DNA of 64,000 nucleotides from Chitinophaga sedimenti. GTDB taxonomy: Bacteria > Bacteroidota > Bacteroidia > Chitinophagales > Chitinophagaceae. Positions 8,733-17,953 of this stretch are shown in pieces. The position numbers and the translations under genes were made by a program. A model generated the notes under the pieces. It did no database searches, was not told where the DNA came from, and saw only the letters and a list, made by a program, of their open reading frames with translations. Positions within the stretch are counted from its first letter, which is position 1. Every line of letters begins with the position of its first letter. Location: assembly GCF_023156195.1 (NCBI RefSeq), contig NZ_JAKUKA010000001.1, positions 372,001 to 436,000 on the forward strand. The letters are read 5' to 3'.

Positions 8733-9553
8733 TCACTGCTGGCGCTCCGTATCCGGTACCCGATCGCCGTATCGCATTGCCGTTCTATCTCCGCAAAGCA
8801 CTCATCCAGCAATTCGGTACGGCCTTCCCGGAACTCGGACTGTCCCGAGCGGGAGAGGCCCTTCAGAATAAGAAACTGCTTGGTAAGATTTTGGTTGATG
8901 AGCCCCGAAAACTGTTTCTGCTTTTCCAGCCCCTGCAACTTCTCCAGCGTGACCACGTTCCGGTAGTGGTGTCCCAGTACCCGTACCATCAGCAATACGT
9001 AACAGGCCGTCAGTAAAGGGTTGAATACAGCGGAGCGGTTTTTCGAAAACTCCGGCAGCACGTACACGGGTACGTTGTAAACTTGAATAAAGGCCACCAC
9101 TGCAAGGTAGGCGTATAGTATCCCGGCTAACCACATAGCCGCCCGCAGGTGTATGGTAAATAATGCCAGCAAAATACTCAGCACCCAGATCATGGCGTAC
9201 ATGGGCGAGGTGTCCTGCTGGTTGAACAGGGATGAGGCCATGCTCAGCAACATCGGGTTTAGTACTGCGATGGTGGCGGCAGTGCGGTAACGTTTCGTAT
9301 TATTCAGCAGTGCAAAGCATAACAGGAAGATGGTAGCGGACGCGGCGCCTATCGCCAGGTGAAAATAATCCTGGTATATTAATAACACAAAGGTGAGAGG
9401 TGTGAGCAGTAGCAGGTGGAAGAAAATGAAATCAAAGAGCATTTTAATTCTCGATAACTCGCGCGTATCGGCCGCTTTTCTCAAAAACGACCCAATGGCA
9501 GCTGATTCGGCTGCACGGTAGATGCTTACGGCAAGTAATCTGATTCCCTTCAT
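8696..9553 (-). CDS. Six-helix membrane protein resembling a kinase sensor without a kinase
   Basis: 285 residues. Residues ~40-195 hold about six hydrophobic helices (FDFIFFHLLLLTPLTFVLLI, AASATIFLLCFALL, MIWVLSILLALFTI, LAGILYAYLAVVAFI and others). They are followed by a short coiled stretch LEKLQGLEKQKQFSGLINQN of the kind that leads into a HisKA domain, but the protein ends ~70 residues later with no H-box or ATPase domain. The topology matches the sensor half of the kinase at 48840-50165. It may be a true short regulator or a remnant. Family not recognised. Confidence 0.6.
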   Translation of the reverse strand: MKGIRLLAVSIYRAAESAAIGSFLRKAADTRELSRIKMLFDFIFFHLLLLTPLTFVLLIYQDYFHLAIGAASATIFLLCFALLNNTKRYRTAATIAVLNPMLLSMASSLFNQQDTSPMYAMIWVLSILLALFTIHLRAAMWLAGILYAYLAVVAFIQVYNVPVYVLPEFSKNRSAVFNPLLTACYVLLMVRVLGHHYRNVVTLEKLQGLEKQKQFSGLINQNLTKQFLILKGLSRSGQSEFREGRTELLDECFAEIERQCDTAIGYRIRSASSDYIQSFRLVSIR

Positions 9554-9673
9554 AAGTACATTGCTGACGATAGAACGTGTCGATGGTCAAAATAACAGTC
9601 AACTGAAGTTAGGTCAATTCAGAAGGATGCCCGTTATACTTTCGTGTGAAATTACGATGCGAATAAAATGCAT

Positions 9674-9701
9674 AAAAAAGGGGCCGATTTAAATCGGCCC
9701 C
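9674..9701 (-). terminator. Terminator of hsp20
   Basis: Perfect palindrome with arms GGGGCCGATTT / AAATCGGCCCC (9680-9701); on the minus strand it is followed by six T. Confidence 0.85.
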
Positions 9702-9728
9702 GAACACTTCATCACTGTAATCTATCCC

Positions 9729-10183
9729 TTATGCAACTACAATTTCTTTTGCAGGTTCCTGCTTAACTTCTTTCTTAGGCAGGGTTACCTTCAGCACGCC
9801 GTTCTCATATTTGGCGTTGATTTTTTCAGCATCCACGTTCTCGTCCAACGTAAAGGAACGTTTGAAAGAGCGGGTTGAGAATTCCCTGCGGATCTGTTTT
9901 TCAGTTTCTTCTTTTTGTTCAGTTTTTTTATCCACGCTAATGGTCAGCACCTGTTTGTCGAGGTTGAGTTTGAAATCAGCCTTATCAAAACCGGGCGCTA
10001 CTACGTCCAGCAGGTAGGCTTCTTTACTTTCCGGATGTTCACCGGGGGATGGGTGGCGAAGTGGTCAGGCGTTAAGAAATCGTCTTTCCAGAATTTGTTC
10101 AGGCCTGCGTTACCGAATACTTCGTCGAAAATGTTGTTAAAAGATCTGTGAACCGGACGTTGATGAAATTTTACGTGTGTCAT
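9729..10183 (-). CDS. Hsp20/alpha-crystallin small heat-shock protein (one frameshift)
   Basis: The N-terminal piece MTHVKFHQRPVHRSFNNIFDE is the usual Bacteroidota Hsp20 start. The second frame supplies the crystallin domain: VVAPGFDKADFKLNL, VLTISVDKK, REFSTRSFKRSFTLDENVD and the C-terminal GVLKVTLPKKE. Adding one base at the CC at 10031 (CGGAAAG to CGGGAAAG on the coding strand) joins them as NIRESKEAYLLDVVAPGF, giving 151 residues, a normal length. This ATP-independent holdase prevents aggregation in the cytosol. Followed by its own terminator. Confidence 0.88.
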
Positions 10184-10376
10184 AGCTTATAAATTTTTTA
10201 AAGGTTTTTAATGTTGATCTGAGCATTTGCTCATTTGCGGAGTATAAATCAAATGGGATACCAGTGCCATAAAACGGTATAAATTGGCATTTTCGCCTGC
10301 GTTTATGCGACAAAGTGTCTTGTTTGGTCGTTTTGTAATGACATTATGTCTACTTTATAGAGTTGATTACTTTTAT

Positions 10377-10384
10377 TACCTTTG
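10377..10384 (+). promoter_or_regulatory. -7 element upstream of bacilliredoxin
   Basis: TACCTTTG at 10377-10384 fits TAnnTTTG and is 16 bases before ATG 10401. No convincing -33 TTTG at the right spacing. Confidence 0.45.
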
Positions 10385-10400
10385 TAGAAACAGATTAGAT

Positions 10401-10813
10401 ATGTATCCAGCGGAATTAGTTATGCCCAGAAAGGCAGAGTTGACCGATAACGGTTTTGAAGAATTACTGACTCCCGCCGAAGTAGAGACAGTACTCGCAA
10501 AAGAAGGCACTACCCTTGTTGTTATAAATTCAGTTTGCGGATGTTCCGCAGGCACTTGTCGTCCCGGTGTACTGATGGCGGTTGCTACCAGCGAAAAGAA
10601 ACCGGACAGACTTACTACCAGCTTTGCAGGTTATGACTGGACGCGGTACAGGAACTGCGCAAGCACCTGTTACCTTATCCCCCGTCTTCACCCGCTATTG
10701 CTTTGTTTAAAGATGGCCAGCTGGTACACTTCATCGAGCGTCACATGATCGAAGGCCGCCCTCCGCAGGTGATCGCAGGCAGCTTGCTGCAGGCATTCGA
10801 AGAACATTGCTAA
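10401..10813 (+). CDS. Bacilliredoxin BrxA/BrxB family (one frameshift)
   Basis: YphP/YqiW-type thioredoxin-fold protein. The conserved segment VVINSVCGCSAGTCRPG contains the CGC active site (~residues 52-54) used to remove bacillithiol or related low-molecular-weight thiols from proteins. The frame breaks after SFAGYD; adding one C at ~10637 (GACTGG to GACCTGG) gives DLDAVQELRKHL, then the family C terminus GQLVHFIERHMIEG. Total 137 residues, typical length. The start MYPAELVMPRKAEL is the family start; longer upstream starts run into promoter-like DNA. Confidence 0.88.
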
Positions 10814-10983
10814 TTAAACCTTTTCAAATAGAGTGGTTGAACATCAAAAATTAACCGTTTATATGTGAAAGAAATTTGGGATTTGAAATTTCCCTACGTA
10901 CTTTGGTGGTTTGATTTTCCTCTTGACCTAATTCGGCTTTGTTCATAGGAGAATTCAGATCACCAAACTTTTTTATATAGCCT

Positions 10984-12292
10984 ATGTATCCTAATCTTTA
11001 TTACGTTTTTAGGGATTTATTCGGTACAAGTCACGCAATTTTCAAGCTGTTTCAAACCTTCGGTTTTTTTGTAGCCGTTGCCTTTCTGGCGGGGGCTTAT
11101 GTGTTGACCATTGAATTGCGCCGCCGCGAAAAACTGGGTTTGCTGAAAGGCATTACCGGTATGGCCGAGCGTAAACGCGACACCCGGGAATCCGGGCTGG
11201 CGTGGAGTGTGGGAATAGCGGCGTTGGTAGGTTATAAAATTCTTGGTCTGCTGGTATTGGTAAAACCTGAAATGAGCAGCGAAGAAGTGAGGTCAATCGC
11301 CCTTTCTACACAGGGGAGCATTTTAACCGCTGTTCTCGCAGTGGTCGCGGTCTTGATCTATAAAATGCTCGAACGCCCCAAAGACCCCGAAGACCGCAAA
11401 GCAAAAACCTGGAAAGAAGAAGTTACCATCATGCCGCACCAGCGCGTGCCCGATATTACGGTCATGGCTGCAGCTGCCGGTTTGATTGGTGCTAAAATAT
11501 TCCATAACCTGGAAAACTGGAGCGACTTTGTAGCGGACCCCGGGGATCGCTGTTTTCGTCGAGCGGGTTAACCTTTATGGAGGCCTGATCCTGGCCGCCA
11601 TCGTAATTATCCGTTATGCGCGCAAGCGGAACATTTCTATCCGTCATTTAATCGACAGCGCGGCGCCGGCATTGATGCTGGCTTACGCCATCGGACGTAT
11701 GGGCTGCCACTTTTCCGGCGACGGAGACTGGGGTATTCTGAACAACGCTTATGCGCCCGATAGTGCGGGAGTGGTGCAGCGCATCGATGATAAGATATAC
11801 CAGCAGCGCCTGCAGGAATATACCCCTTTCTTCGAAAGCGAGTTTGGCAGCATGGATAACGTGCATGCACATGCGTTCGTGAAGCCGGAGTCGCTGAGCT
11901 TTGCGCCCGATTGGCTGTTTGCGTACGCTTATCCGCACAACGTCATTAACCGCGGCATGCCCATGGCGAACTGCAATGGTGAGTATTGTCATATGCTGCC
12001 CATAGCGGTATACCCTACAGCACTGTACGAAATCATTACCTGCGGTGTGATGTTCCTCGTCCTATGGGGTATCCGGAGGCGTGTAACCGTACCCGGCGTT
12101 ATTTTCGGTATCTACCTTATCCTCAATGGCTTCGAGCGGTTCTGGATAGAGAAGATACGCGTCAATACCAAATATGATATTTTTGGTTTCCATCCCACAC
12201 AGGCGGAGATCATTTCTACGTTAATGATGCTGGGCGGCGTTGCGCTGATCTGGTATTGTCAGCGTCTAAACAAGAAAACAGTTTCCCGTTAA
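10984..12292 (+). CDS. lgt: Prolipoprotein diacylglyceryl transferase (two frameshifts)
   Basis: Lgt attaches diacylglycerol from phosphatidylglycerol to the lipobox cysteine of prelipoproteins and is an inner-membrane protein. The signature AYAIGRMGCHFSGDGDWG and the late GFERFWIEKIR and FHPTQAEI segments identify it. Two missing bases, a G in the GGGG at 11541 and a T near 11574, restore ADPGGSLFSSSGLTFYGGLILAA, the family's loop and GG helix. The repaired protein is ~436 residues, longer than the ~290 of E. coli because of an insertion around residues 250-310, as in other Bacteroidota. The hemerythrin gene starts 6 bp downstream. Confidence 0.9.
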
Positions 12293-12298
12293 GACTAT

Positions 12299-12721
12299 AT
12301 GCATCGTCATCCTAAACTCGTGCCTTTGTCGCACGAGCATCAGCGGTTGTTATTTGTGTGCCGTTATCTGAAAAAAGATGCGGCGCCGTACGAGGGGTTT
12401 CCTCTGGAGCCCGAGGCCAAACTGGCTTATATTGTTAAAATATTTAAAGAAGTGATGGTGCCACACCTTCAGAAAGAGGACTATCTTTTTGAAGCCTGTA
12501 CCGGCCACGATCCTGAAATTGATAAAGCCATCCGGGAATTGCAGACGCAGCACCGCCAGATTTCCACCATTTATGGCGGGCTGCTGGAAAGTAAAGACCT
12601 GGTGGGCGATATGGACATCATTGCCGGGGAACTGGAGGAACATATTCGCCGCGAAGAACGGGAGGTGTACCAGTGGTTACAGGACCGCCTGCCGCATGTG
12701 ATTGAAGGACTCAGTTTCTGA
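12299..12721 (+). CDS. Hemerythrin HHE-domain protein
   Basis: 140 residues; a four-helix HHE cation-binding protein. Candidate iron ligands are H13 (LSHEHQRLL), H56 and E60 (VPHLQKEDYLF), H85 (QTQHRQIS) and H114/E118 (EEHIRREEREVY). Such proteins bind a di-iron centre and are linked to oxygen, NO or redox sensing. It follows lgt by 6 bp, so the two are probably co-transcribed, and it is closed by a terminator. No signal peptide. Confidence 0.82.
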   Translation: MHRHPKLVPLSHEHQRLLFVCRYLKKDAAPYEGFPLEPEAKLAYIVKIFKEVMVPHLQKEDYLFEACTGHDPEIDKAIRELQTQHRQISTIYGGLLESKDLVGDMDIIAGELEEHIRREEREVYQWLQDRLPHVIEGLSF

Positions 12722-12743
12722 TTCATTAAGTTATTAGTATATA

Positions 12744-12779
12744 AGCAGTTGTCTCGTAAGAGGCAGCTGCTTTTTTTTT
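12744..12779 (+). terminator. Terminator of lgt-hemerythrin
   Basis: 12-bp stem (AGCAGTTGTCTC / GAGGCAGCTGCT, two G-U pairs) at 12744-12771 followed by nine T. Confidence 0.8.
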
Positions 12780-12797
12780 ATGTACCACGGTACCGAA

Positions 12798-12838
12798 CCG
12801 TCACTGAACCATCACCCAACCATCACTGAACCATCCAA
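12798..12838 (+). repeat. 11-bp tandem repeat, ~4 units
   Basis: CCGTCACTGAA, CCATCACCCAA, CCATCACTGAA, CCATCCAAAGG in direct succession. Confidence 0.65.
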
Positions 12839-12865
12839 AGGCCAGTGTAGCCCCGTTTGCTCAAT

Positions 12866-12903
12866 AGCGAGAAGACGCGGAAAGGAGCGTCGCAACGGCG
12901 GCC
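12866..12903 (+). repeat. Dispersed intergenic repeat, copy A
   Basis: Contains AAAGGAGCGTCGCAACGGCG. It aligns over ~37 bp, with one gap and about eight mismatches, to 37165-37203 (AAGGGAGCGACGCAACTGCG). Both copies lie in intergenic DNA, which suggests a REP-like family. Confidence 0.5.
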
Positions 12904-13029
12904 CCATAGCAATCCGAAAGCCAACGCCAAAATACCATTCATCACTTCTCTTGTAACAAACCGGAGCGACTGGCGTCTTCTTATTGATTTCACCAATCAT
13001 CACTGTTTACTGACCATTTATGTAAACAA

Positions 13030-13061
13030 TTGTACTATGCAATGCAAAGTACCTACCTTTA
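13030..13061 (+). promoter_or_regulatory. Promoter with palindromic operator, TonB-linked barrel gene
   Basis: TTG (13030-13032), 21-nt spacer, TACCTTTA (13054-13061), close to the Bacteroidota consensus. The spacer is almost entirely the imperfect palindrome 13032-13052: arms GTACT and AGTAC around ATGCAATGCAA. A repressor there would block polymerase. I have an unverified impression that similar sites precede PadR-type regulators in this phylum. Confidence 0.5.
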
Positions 13062-13138
13062 CACTGTAATCGTTAATAAAAGGAACTCAGTCAAGCATTG
13101 AACACTTTGTTTATCAGAAATTTCTAAATCCGCCTTAT

Positions 13139-15582
13139 ATGAAACGTCATTCTACACAGTTGACCCTAAACATGTTGCTGCTTATGGCAACAGCTGTGCC
13201 TGCCTTAGCGCAGACCAAAATTACCGGCCAGGTGAACCGGGCCGATCAGAAACCGGTGGAGTTTGCCACGGTGACCCTGCTGAAAGCAAAGGACTCCGCA
13301 CTGGTAAAAGGTGCGGTGGCCGACATCAACGGGAAATATGAATTTGACCAGGTGGCTGCCGGTCAGTACCGGTAGCTGCTGTAAATATGGGCATGAAGAA
13401 GAGCTTCAGCCGCCCGTTCGAAGTGAAAAATGCTGCACTTTCCCTGCCCGCACTGGTATTGGGAGAGGAGGCTAAAAATTTAAAAGAGGTAAGTGTTACG
13501 GCCCGGAGGCCGTTTATAGAACAGAAAGCCGATAAAATGGTAGTAAACGTCGAAAACAGCATTGTTGCTACCGGCGGTACTGCTATGGAAGTGCTTGAAA
13601 AGGCGCCCGGGGTGCAGGTAGACAAAGACGACAATATTTCCATGAAAGGAAAAGGTGGCGTTATCGTGATGATCGACGGGAAGCCCTCGAATATGTCATC
13701 CCAGGACGTTGCCCAGCTGCTGAAAAACATGCCCAGCTCTAACATCGACCAGATAGAGCTGATCGCCAATCCTTCCGCCAAATACGATGCAGCGGGCAAC
13801 GCCGGGATCATTAACATCAAACTGAAGAAGAATAAAGCCTATGGCTCCAACGGTAATATTAACCTGGCGTATGGCCAGGGGGACCTGCCCAAAGCCAACG
13901 GCAGCATTAATCTGAACCACCGGAACGCGCGGGTGAACGTGTTTGGTTCGTACAACTACAATTATAACCGCAACTTCGAAGACCTCAGCATCTACCGCGA
14001 AAGCATGGACGCCGGAAAGCAGGTCGTGTTCGACGGGCATAGTTATATGGACAAAACATCGCACAGCCATAGTGGTAAACTGGGACTGGACTACTTCCTG
14101 AACAAGAACCATACGATAGGGGTGATGGCTGACCTGAACAAACGTTTGTGGGAAGGTCCCGGTGACGGACTTACCCGCATCGGTAACGGGCAGGTGCTGG
14201 ATAGTAACCTGGTGACCAAATCCTATAACGATAAGGACTTTACCCAAACTTCTTTTAACCTGAACTACAAAGGCAAGCTGGATACTACGGGCAAGGAGCT
14301 GAATGTAGACCTGGATTTCAGCCGGAACGATCAGCATAGCGCCAATACTGTTAACGGGGCGTTCTGGGACGGTGGCATAAAACGGTACCTGCACGGCGAT
14401 ACCGTGCGCAGTTTACAACCTTCGCGTATCGATATTCGCACGGCCAAGGCAGATTATATTCATCCGCTGAAGAACAACGCGAAAATAGAGGCGGGCATGA
14501 AGGTGAGTTTTGTGAAATCCGATAATGACGCACGTTTCGACTCACTAAAGGCGCATGTGTGGGAATATGATTACAACCGCTCGAATCATTTTATATATGA
14601 GGAAAATGTGAACGCGGCGTACATCAGCTTTACGAAACAGTTTAAGAAACTGGGTGTGCAGGCGGGTTTGCGCGGGGAGCAGAGTAATGTGAAAGGTACG
14701 CAGGTGACCACCGGCGAAGTAAATGATACCAGCTATTTCAACTTGTTCCCGAGTGTGTTCCTGAGTTACGCGGCAAGTGAGAACAGCCAGTGGGGTGTTT
14801 CGTATAGCCGCCGCCTGCAGCGCCCGAGTTATGATAACCTGAACCCGTTTGAATTTTACCTGGACAGGTATACTAAAACCAGTGGTAGTCCGAGTTTGAA
14901 GCCGCAGTATTCAAACAACTTTGAAGTGAACCACACCTTTCGCCAGTTTTTGACCACTTCGTTGGGTTATACGCATACAAAGGATATGATTACCAGGGTG
15001 ATAGAGGCGGATGTGGACTTTAAAACGGGCGATACGACGATCCTGAAGTACAAGTATATGAACGTGGCAAAGCGCGACAACTTTAACCTGGGGGTTACGG
15101 CGCCGTTCCCGGTTACGAAGTGGTGGAACTCCTTTATTACCGTATCGGCCTTCTACAACCGCTTTCAGACGGTAGTGGACGGGGAGCAGATCGACCGCTC
15201 TTCGGGTGGGTTCTTTGGCCAGACTTCCCAAACCTTTAAAGTGAGCAAGGGGATGAACGTAGAAGCTTCGTATTACTATTCTTCTCCGCAGATTACCGAT
15301 GAGGGGCTGTTCCGGATGAAGGCGATGCACTCGATGAGCCTGGGTGTTCAGCAGCAGGTGCTGCAGAAAAAGGGTACGATCCGCTTGAATGTCAATGATG
15401 TGTTCAGGACAAACCGGTTTTCCGGTACCTATGAGGCGGGCGGACAGCACATTCGCCTGACTAATCACTGGGACACGCGGCAGGTGCGGTTGAGCTTCAG
15501 TTACCGCTTCGGTAACATGAATGTGAAGGAGGCCAGGAAGCGTAAAACGGGCCTGGAGGACGAGCAGAGCCGGGTGAAGTAA
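13139..15582 (+). CDS. Outer-membrane beta-barrel protein, TonB-receptor-like (one frameshift)
   Basis: After a signal peptide ending ALAQ comes a carboxypeptidase-D-like domain (ITGQVNRADQKPVEFATVTLL...INGKYEFDQVAAGQYR), then a plug (EVSVTARRPFIEQKADKMVVNVE, EVLEKAPGVQVDKD, GVIVMIDGKPSNMS) and a long barrel of the outer-membrane-protein family 3 type, ending LSFSYRFG. Adding one G at ~13373 (CGGTAG to CGGGTAG) joins the segments as GQYRVAAVNMGMKKS; 814 residues. Ligand unknown. It stands alone behind a promoter with a palindrome and ends at a strong terminator. Confidence 0.85.
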
Positions 15583-15627
15583 CAAACACGGACCTAATCA
15601 AGTTTTAGGTATATAAGGATGGATGGA

Positions 15628-15664
15628 GCGTGGCCTTTTCAGGTCACGCTTCTTTTTTTTTTTA
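15628..15664 (+). terminator. Terminator of the TonB-linked barrel gene
   Basis: 9-bp stem GCGTGGCCT / AGGTCACGC (one G-U pair), TTTC loop, then a run of about 13 T interrupted once. Confidence 0.85.
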
Positions 15665-15724
15665 TTTTCATGTGCAACCTTTTTGACGGGGTCCCGTCTT
15701 TAATATGAACACATTTAGAAACGC

Positions 15725-16267
15725 TTGAGTACGAACATTATTCCAGAACGTCTTGTATATCGTTGCCGGCAGGGTGATGTGCGGGCGTTCCGTGAACTGT
15801 ACGATGCCTACAGCAAAGCGATGTATAACATTTGCCTGCGTATGCTGGGGAACGCCGCGGATGCGGAGGATACCCTGCAGGAGGCTTTTGTGCAGGTGTT
15901 TAAAAACATCGGCAAAGTGGAGCAGGAGGCGAGCTTGAGCGGATGGATCAAACGGATTGTGGTGAACCACTGTTTGTCAGAGTTGCGGCGGAAGAAGGTG
16001 TATTTTGAAGAAGTGGAGGAGGAGCATGTGGAAGAGGCACCGGTGGTGGACGAAGAAGCCTTTGCATTGTCGGTAACGATGGTGCGGGATGCGATTGGCA
16101 AGCTGCCGGAGGGATACAGGACCGTTTTGAACCTTTATTTATTTGATGACTATTCGCACCGGGAAATCGGGGAGCTGCTTGGCATCACCGAATCTACAGC
16201 GAAGACCCAATATATGCGAGCGAAAGAGAAGGTACGTCAGCTCGTGAAACAGCAAACAACCGTGTAA
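15725..16267 (+). CDS. ECF-type RNA polymerase sigma factor
   Basis: 180 residues with sigma region 2 (YRCRQGDVRAFRELYDAYSKAMYNICLRML, DAEDTLQEAFVQVFKNI) and region 4 (IGKLPEGYRTVLNLYLFDDYSHREIGELLGITESTAKTQ). The start is TTG at 15725: an in-frame TAG lies just upstream (15716) and no ATG fits, so this is a weak-start regulatory gene. It opens an operon: the stop TAA-TGG region abuts the membrane anti-sigma-like gene (ATG at 16267). Expected to direct transcription of its own operon in response to an envelope signal. Confidence 0.9.
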   Translation: MSTNIIPERLVYRCRQGDVRAFRELYDAYSKAMYNICLRMLGNAADAEDTLQEAFVQVFKNIGKVEQEASLSGWIKRIVVNHCLSELRRKKVYFEEVEEEHVEEAPVVDEEAFALSVTMVRDAIGKLPEGYRTVLNLYLFDDYSHREIGELLGITESTAKTQYMRAKEKVRQLVKQQTTV

Positions 16268-16804
16268 TGGAACTGGAAGATTTTATAAAATCACAGCGGG
16301 CTGCATTTGAGCAGGAGGGGCCATCGCCCCGGCTGTGGGAACAGTTAGAGAAACAGTTGCCGGTAAAGCGGAAAGCGGGTGTAGTACGTCTGTTGGGCCG
16401 GCATTGGTTGAAAGCAGCAGCCGTGTTGCTACTTGTCGCCAATTCTTTTTATTAATGCAGTTTTTACAATTCAAAAAGCAGCAATCGAAGTCGGTAGTGA
16501 TCCCGGAACTGGATGAAGCGGGCGTGTATTATACGAACCAGATAGAAGAACGCCGGAGCTCATCAACACTTTTCCTAAAACCTCGCTGGATTTAGACAGC
16601 ACGGCGCAACGGGAGTTGTCGCTCAAGAACGACACTTACCAGATGCTGGAAAAAGAGTTGCAGCGTAATCCTGGCAACGAGCGTATCCGCGCAGCTATGA
16701 TCCGGTACTATAAAATGAAACTGGAGTTGCTGGACAAAATCATCGAAGCACATGAAGAACATTCTACAAACAAACAGTATAAGCAATATGAGTCCCAGAT
16801 TTAG
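16267..16804 (+). CDS. Membrane anti-sigma-factor-like protein (two frameshifts)
   Basis: Reads MELEDFIKSQRAAFEQEGPS in the cytosolic part, then one transmembrane helix after RHWLK (AAAVLLLVAN-FFLLMQFLQF), then a periplasmic helical part (TNQIEERRELINTFPKTSL, TYQMLEKELQRNPGNERIR). Two single-base gaps, near 16443 (T or A run) and at ~16555 (CGG to CGGG), are needed; repaired length 179. Size, single TM helix and position directly after an ECF sigma gene indicate a negative regulator of that sigma factor, though no classical ZAS motif is present. Its 3' end overlaps the next gene by 17 bp. Confidence 0.65.
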
Positions 16805-17849
16805 TTTGCTATTGATTTTACTCTTACCAATAAGCGTGTTTGCGGAGGGCGGTCAGAAGAGCGTTCGCGTGATAGAGAAGACCTTTGCGGCCAATGCGTC
16901 TACAAGCTTTAAGGTCGCCAACAAGTACGGCAAAATTATCATCAACCTGTGGGATAAAAATGAAATACGCGCCTCCATTTCTGTAACAGGATTTGGTAAA
17001 AGCGAAAGTGATGCCAGGGACATGTCTGAACGGGTAGACATCGAAGAAGTGAGTACCGGCGGCAATGTAGTATTAAGCACCCGTTACAAAAGTGCCAATA
17101 ACAAATGGATCTTTGGCAGCGAAAGAAACGGTAAGCAATACGTAAATGTGGACTATACGGTGTATATACCTCGCAAGCTTAAAAACATCACACTGGAGAA
17201 CTCTTTCGGAGATATCCTGGCACATGAGCTGACTTCCCCCACGGTATTTAAGATCAACTACGGTTTTTTTGATGTAAATACCGCAGAAGACCTGTACATC
17301 GAAGCTAACTATTGCGACAAAGGCAAAATAGGTAAGATTCAGTCTGGTAGTTTTAAGATCAACTATACTTCCTTTAAACTGGAGGCGGCAAAGAAGCTGG
17401 TCATGACCACCAACAACTGCGATTATCAATTAGGCACCGTTGGTTCACTGGGCATCCGCGCCAATTACGACGACTTTAAACTGGAGCGTGCGGAGAGTAT
17501 AGAAGCACACGTGAACTACACCGATTTAAAGATCGGTCATCTCGAATCACTGGGCACTTTTACCACTAATTACAGCGATGTTAGCATTAAGTCTAGCGGC
17601 AGCGGATTACGGTCGTTACAATTCAACGGCAATTACTCCGATCTGAAAGTCAGCATATCGCCTGACCTGCCTGTAAACATTACAGCGCACCTGAGTTACG
17701 GCGATCTGAGCACGGGCGGATTAACGATGAAGAACGTGAGTTCCGTGAAGAAATCGTCCCGGCTGGAATACAGTGGCGTAAGCGGTGCTGGCACGGTGCC
17801 CATAGAGTTGAGAGGTAGCTATTCCGATATAACGTTTAAAACGAATTAA
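16788..17849 (+). CDS. Secreted beta-repeat protein (DUF4097-like)
   Basis: About 353 residues from ATG 16788 (MSPRFSLLLILLLPISVFA signal peptide; an upstream ATG at 16752 would add 12 residues). After an N-terminal strand region (TSFKVANKYGKIIINLWDKNE) it consists of ~20-residue repeats with an N/S-Y-x-D/x-hydrophobic core: KINYTSFKL, RANYDDFKL, HVNYTDLKI, TTNYSDVSI, NGNYSDLKV, HLSYGDLST, RGSYSDITF. The pattern fits a right-handed beta-solenoid. Likely an exported or surface protein made with the sigma/anti-sigma pair; function unknown. Confidence 0.78.
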   Translation: MSPRFSLLLILLLPISVFAEGGQKSVRVIEKTFAANASTSFKVANKYGKIIINLWDKNEIRASISVTGFGKSESDARDMSERVDIEEVSTGGNVVLSTRYKSANNKWIFGSERNGKQYVNVDYTVYIPRKLKNITLENSFGDILAHELTSPTVFKINYGFFDVNTAEDLYIEANYCDKGKIGKIQSGSFKINYTSFKLEAAKKLVMTTNNCDYQLGTVGSLGIRANYDDFKLERAESIEAHVNYTDLKIGHLESLGTFTTNYSDVSIKSSGSGLRSLQFNGNYSDLKVSISPDLPVNITAHLSYGDLSTGGLTMKNVSSVKKSSRLEYSGVSGAGTVPIELRGSYSDITFKTN

Positions 17850-17853
17850 TAAC

Positions 17854-17922
17854 AGCGGCAGCGCGCGGTTGCAGATCCCCGCTCTTCGCCATTCAGCAGG
17901 TACCTGTTTCCGCGCTGCCGCT
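17854..17922 (+). other. Long-armed hairpin between two secreted-protein genes
   Basis: Perfect 12-bp inverted repeat AGCGGCAGCGCG (17854-17865) and CGCGCTGCCGCT (17911-17922) enclosing 45 nt; the loop itself contains the 10-bp palindrome CAGGTACCTG (17897-17906). There is no T run, so it is not an ordinary terminator; it may be an attenuator, RNA processing site or structured 5' leader for the next gene. Confidence 0.6.
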
Positions 17923-17953
17923 CATTCTAAAACCTGATCTAAAAAACTGTTTA

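Larger units (their letters stand above)
12722..13138. other. Intergenic region with tandem and dispersed repeats
   Basis: 417 bp without a gene. It holds the hemerythrin terminator, an 11-bp tandem repeat (12798-12838), one copy of a dispersed repeat (12866-12903) and a promoter-embedded palindrome (13032-13052), listed separately. The small open frames here lack coding character. Confidence 0.7.
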
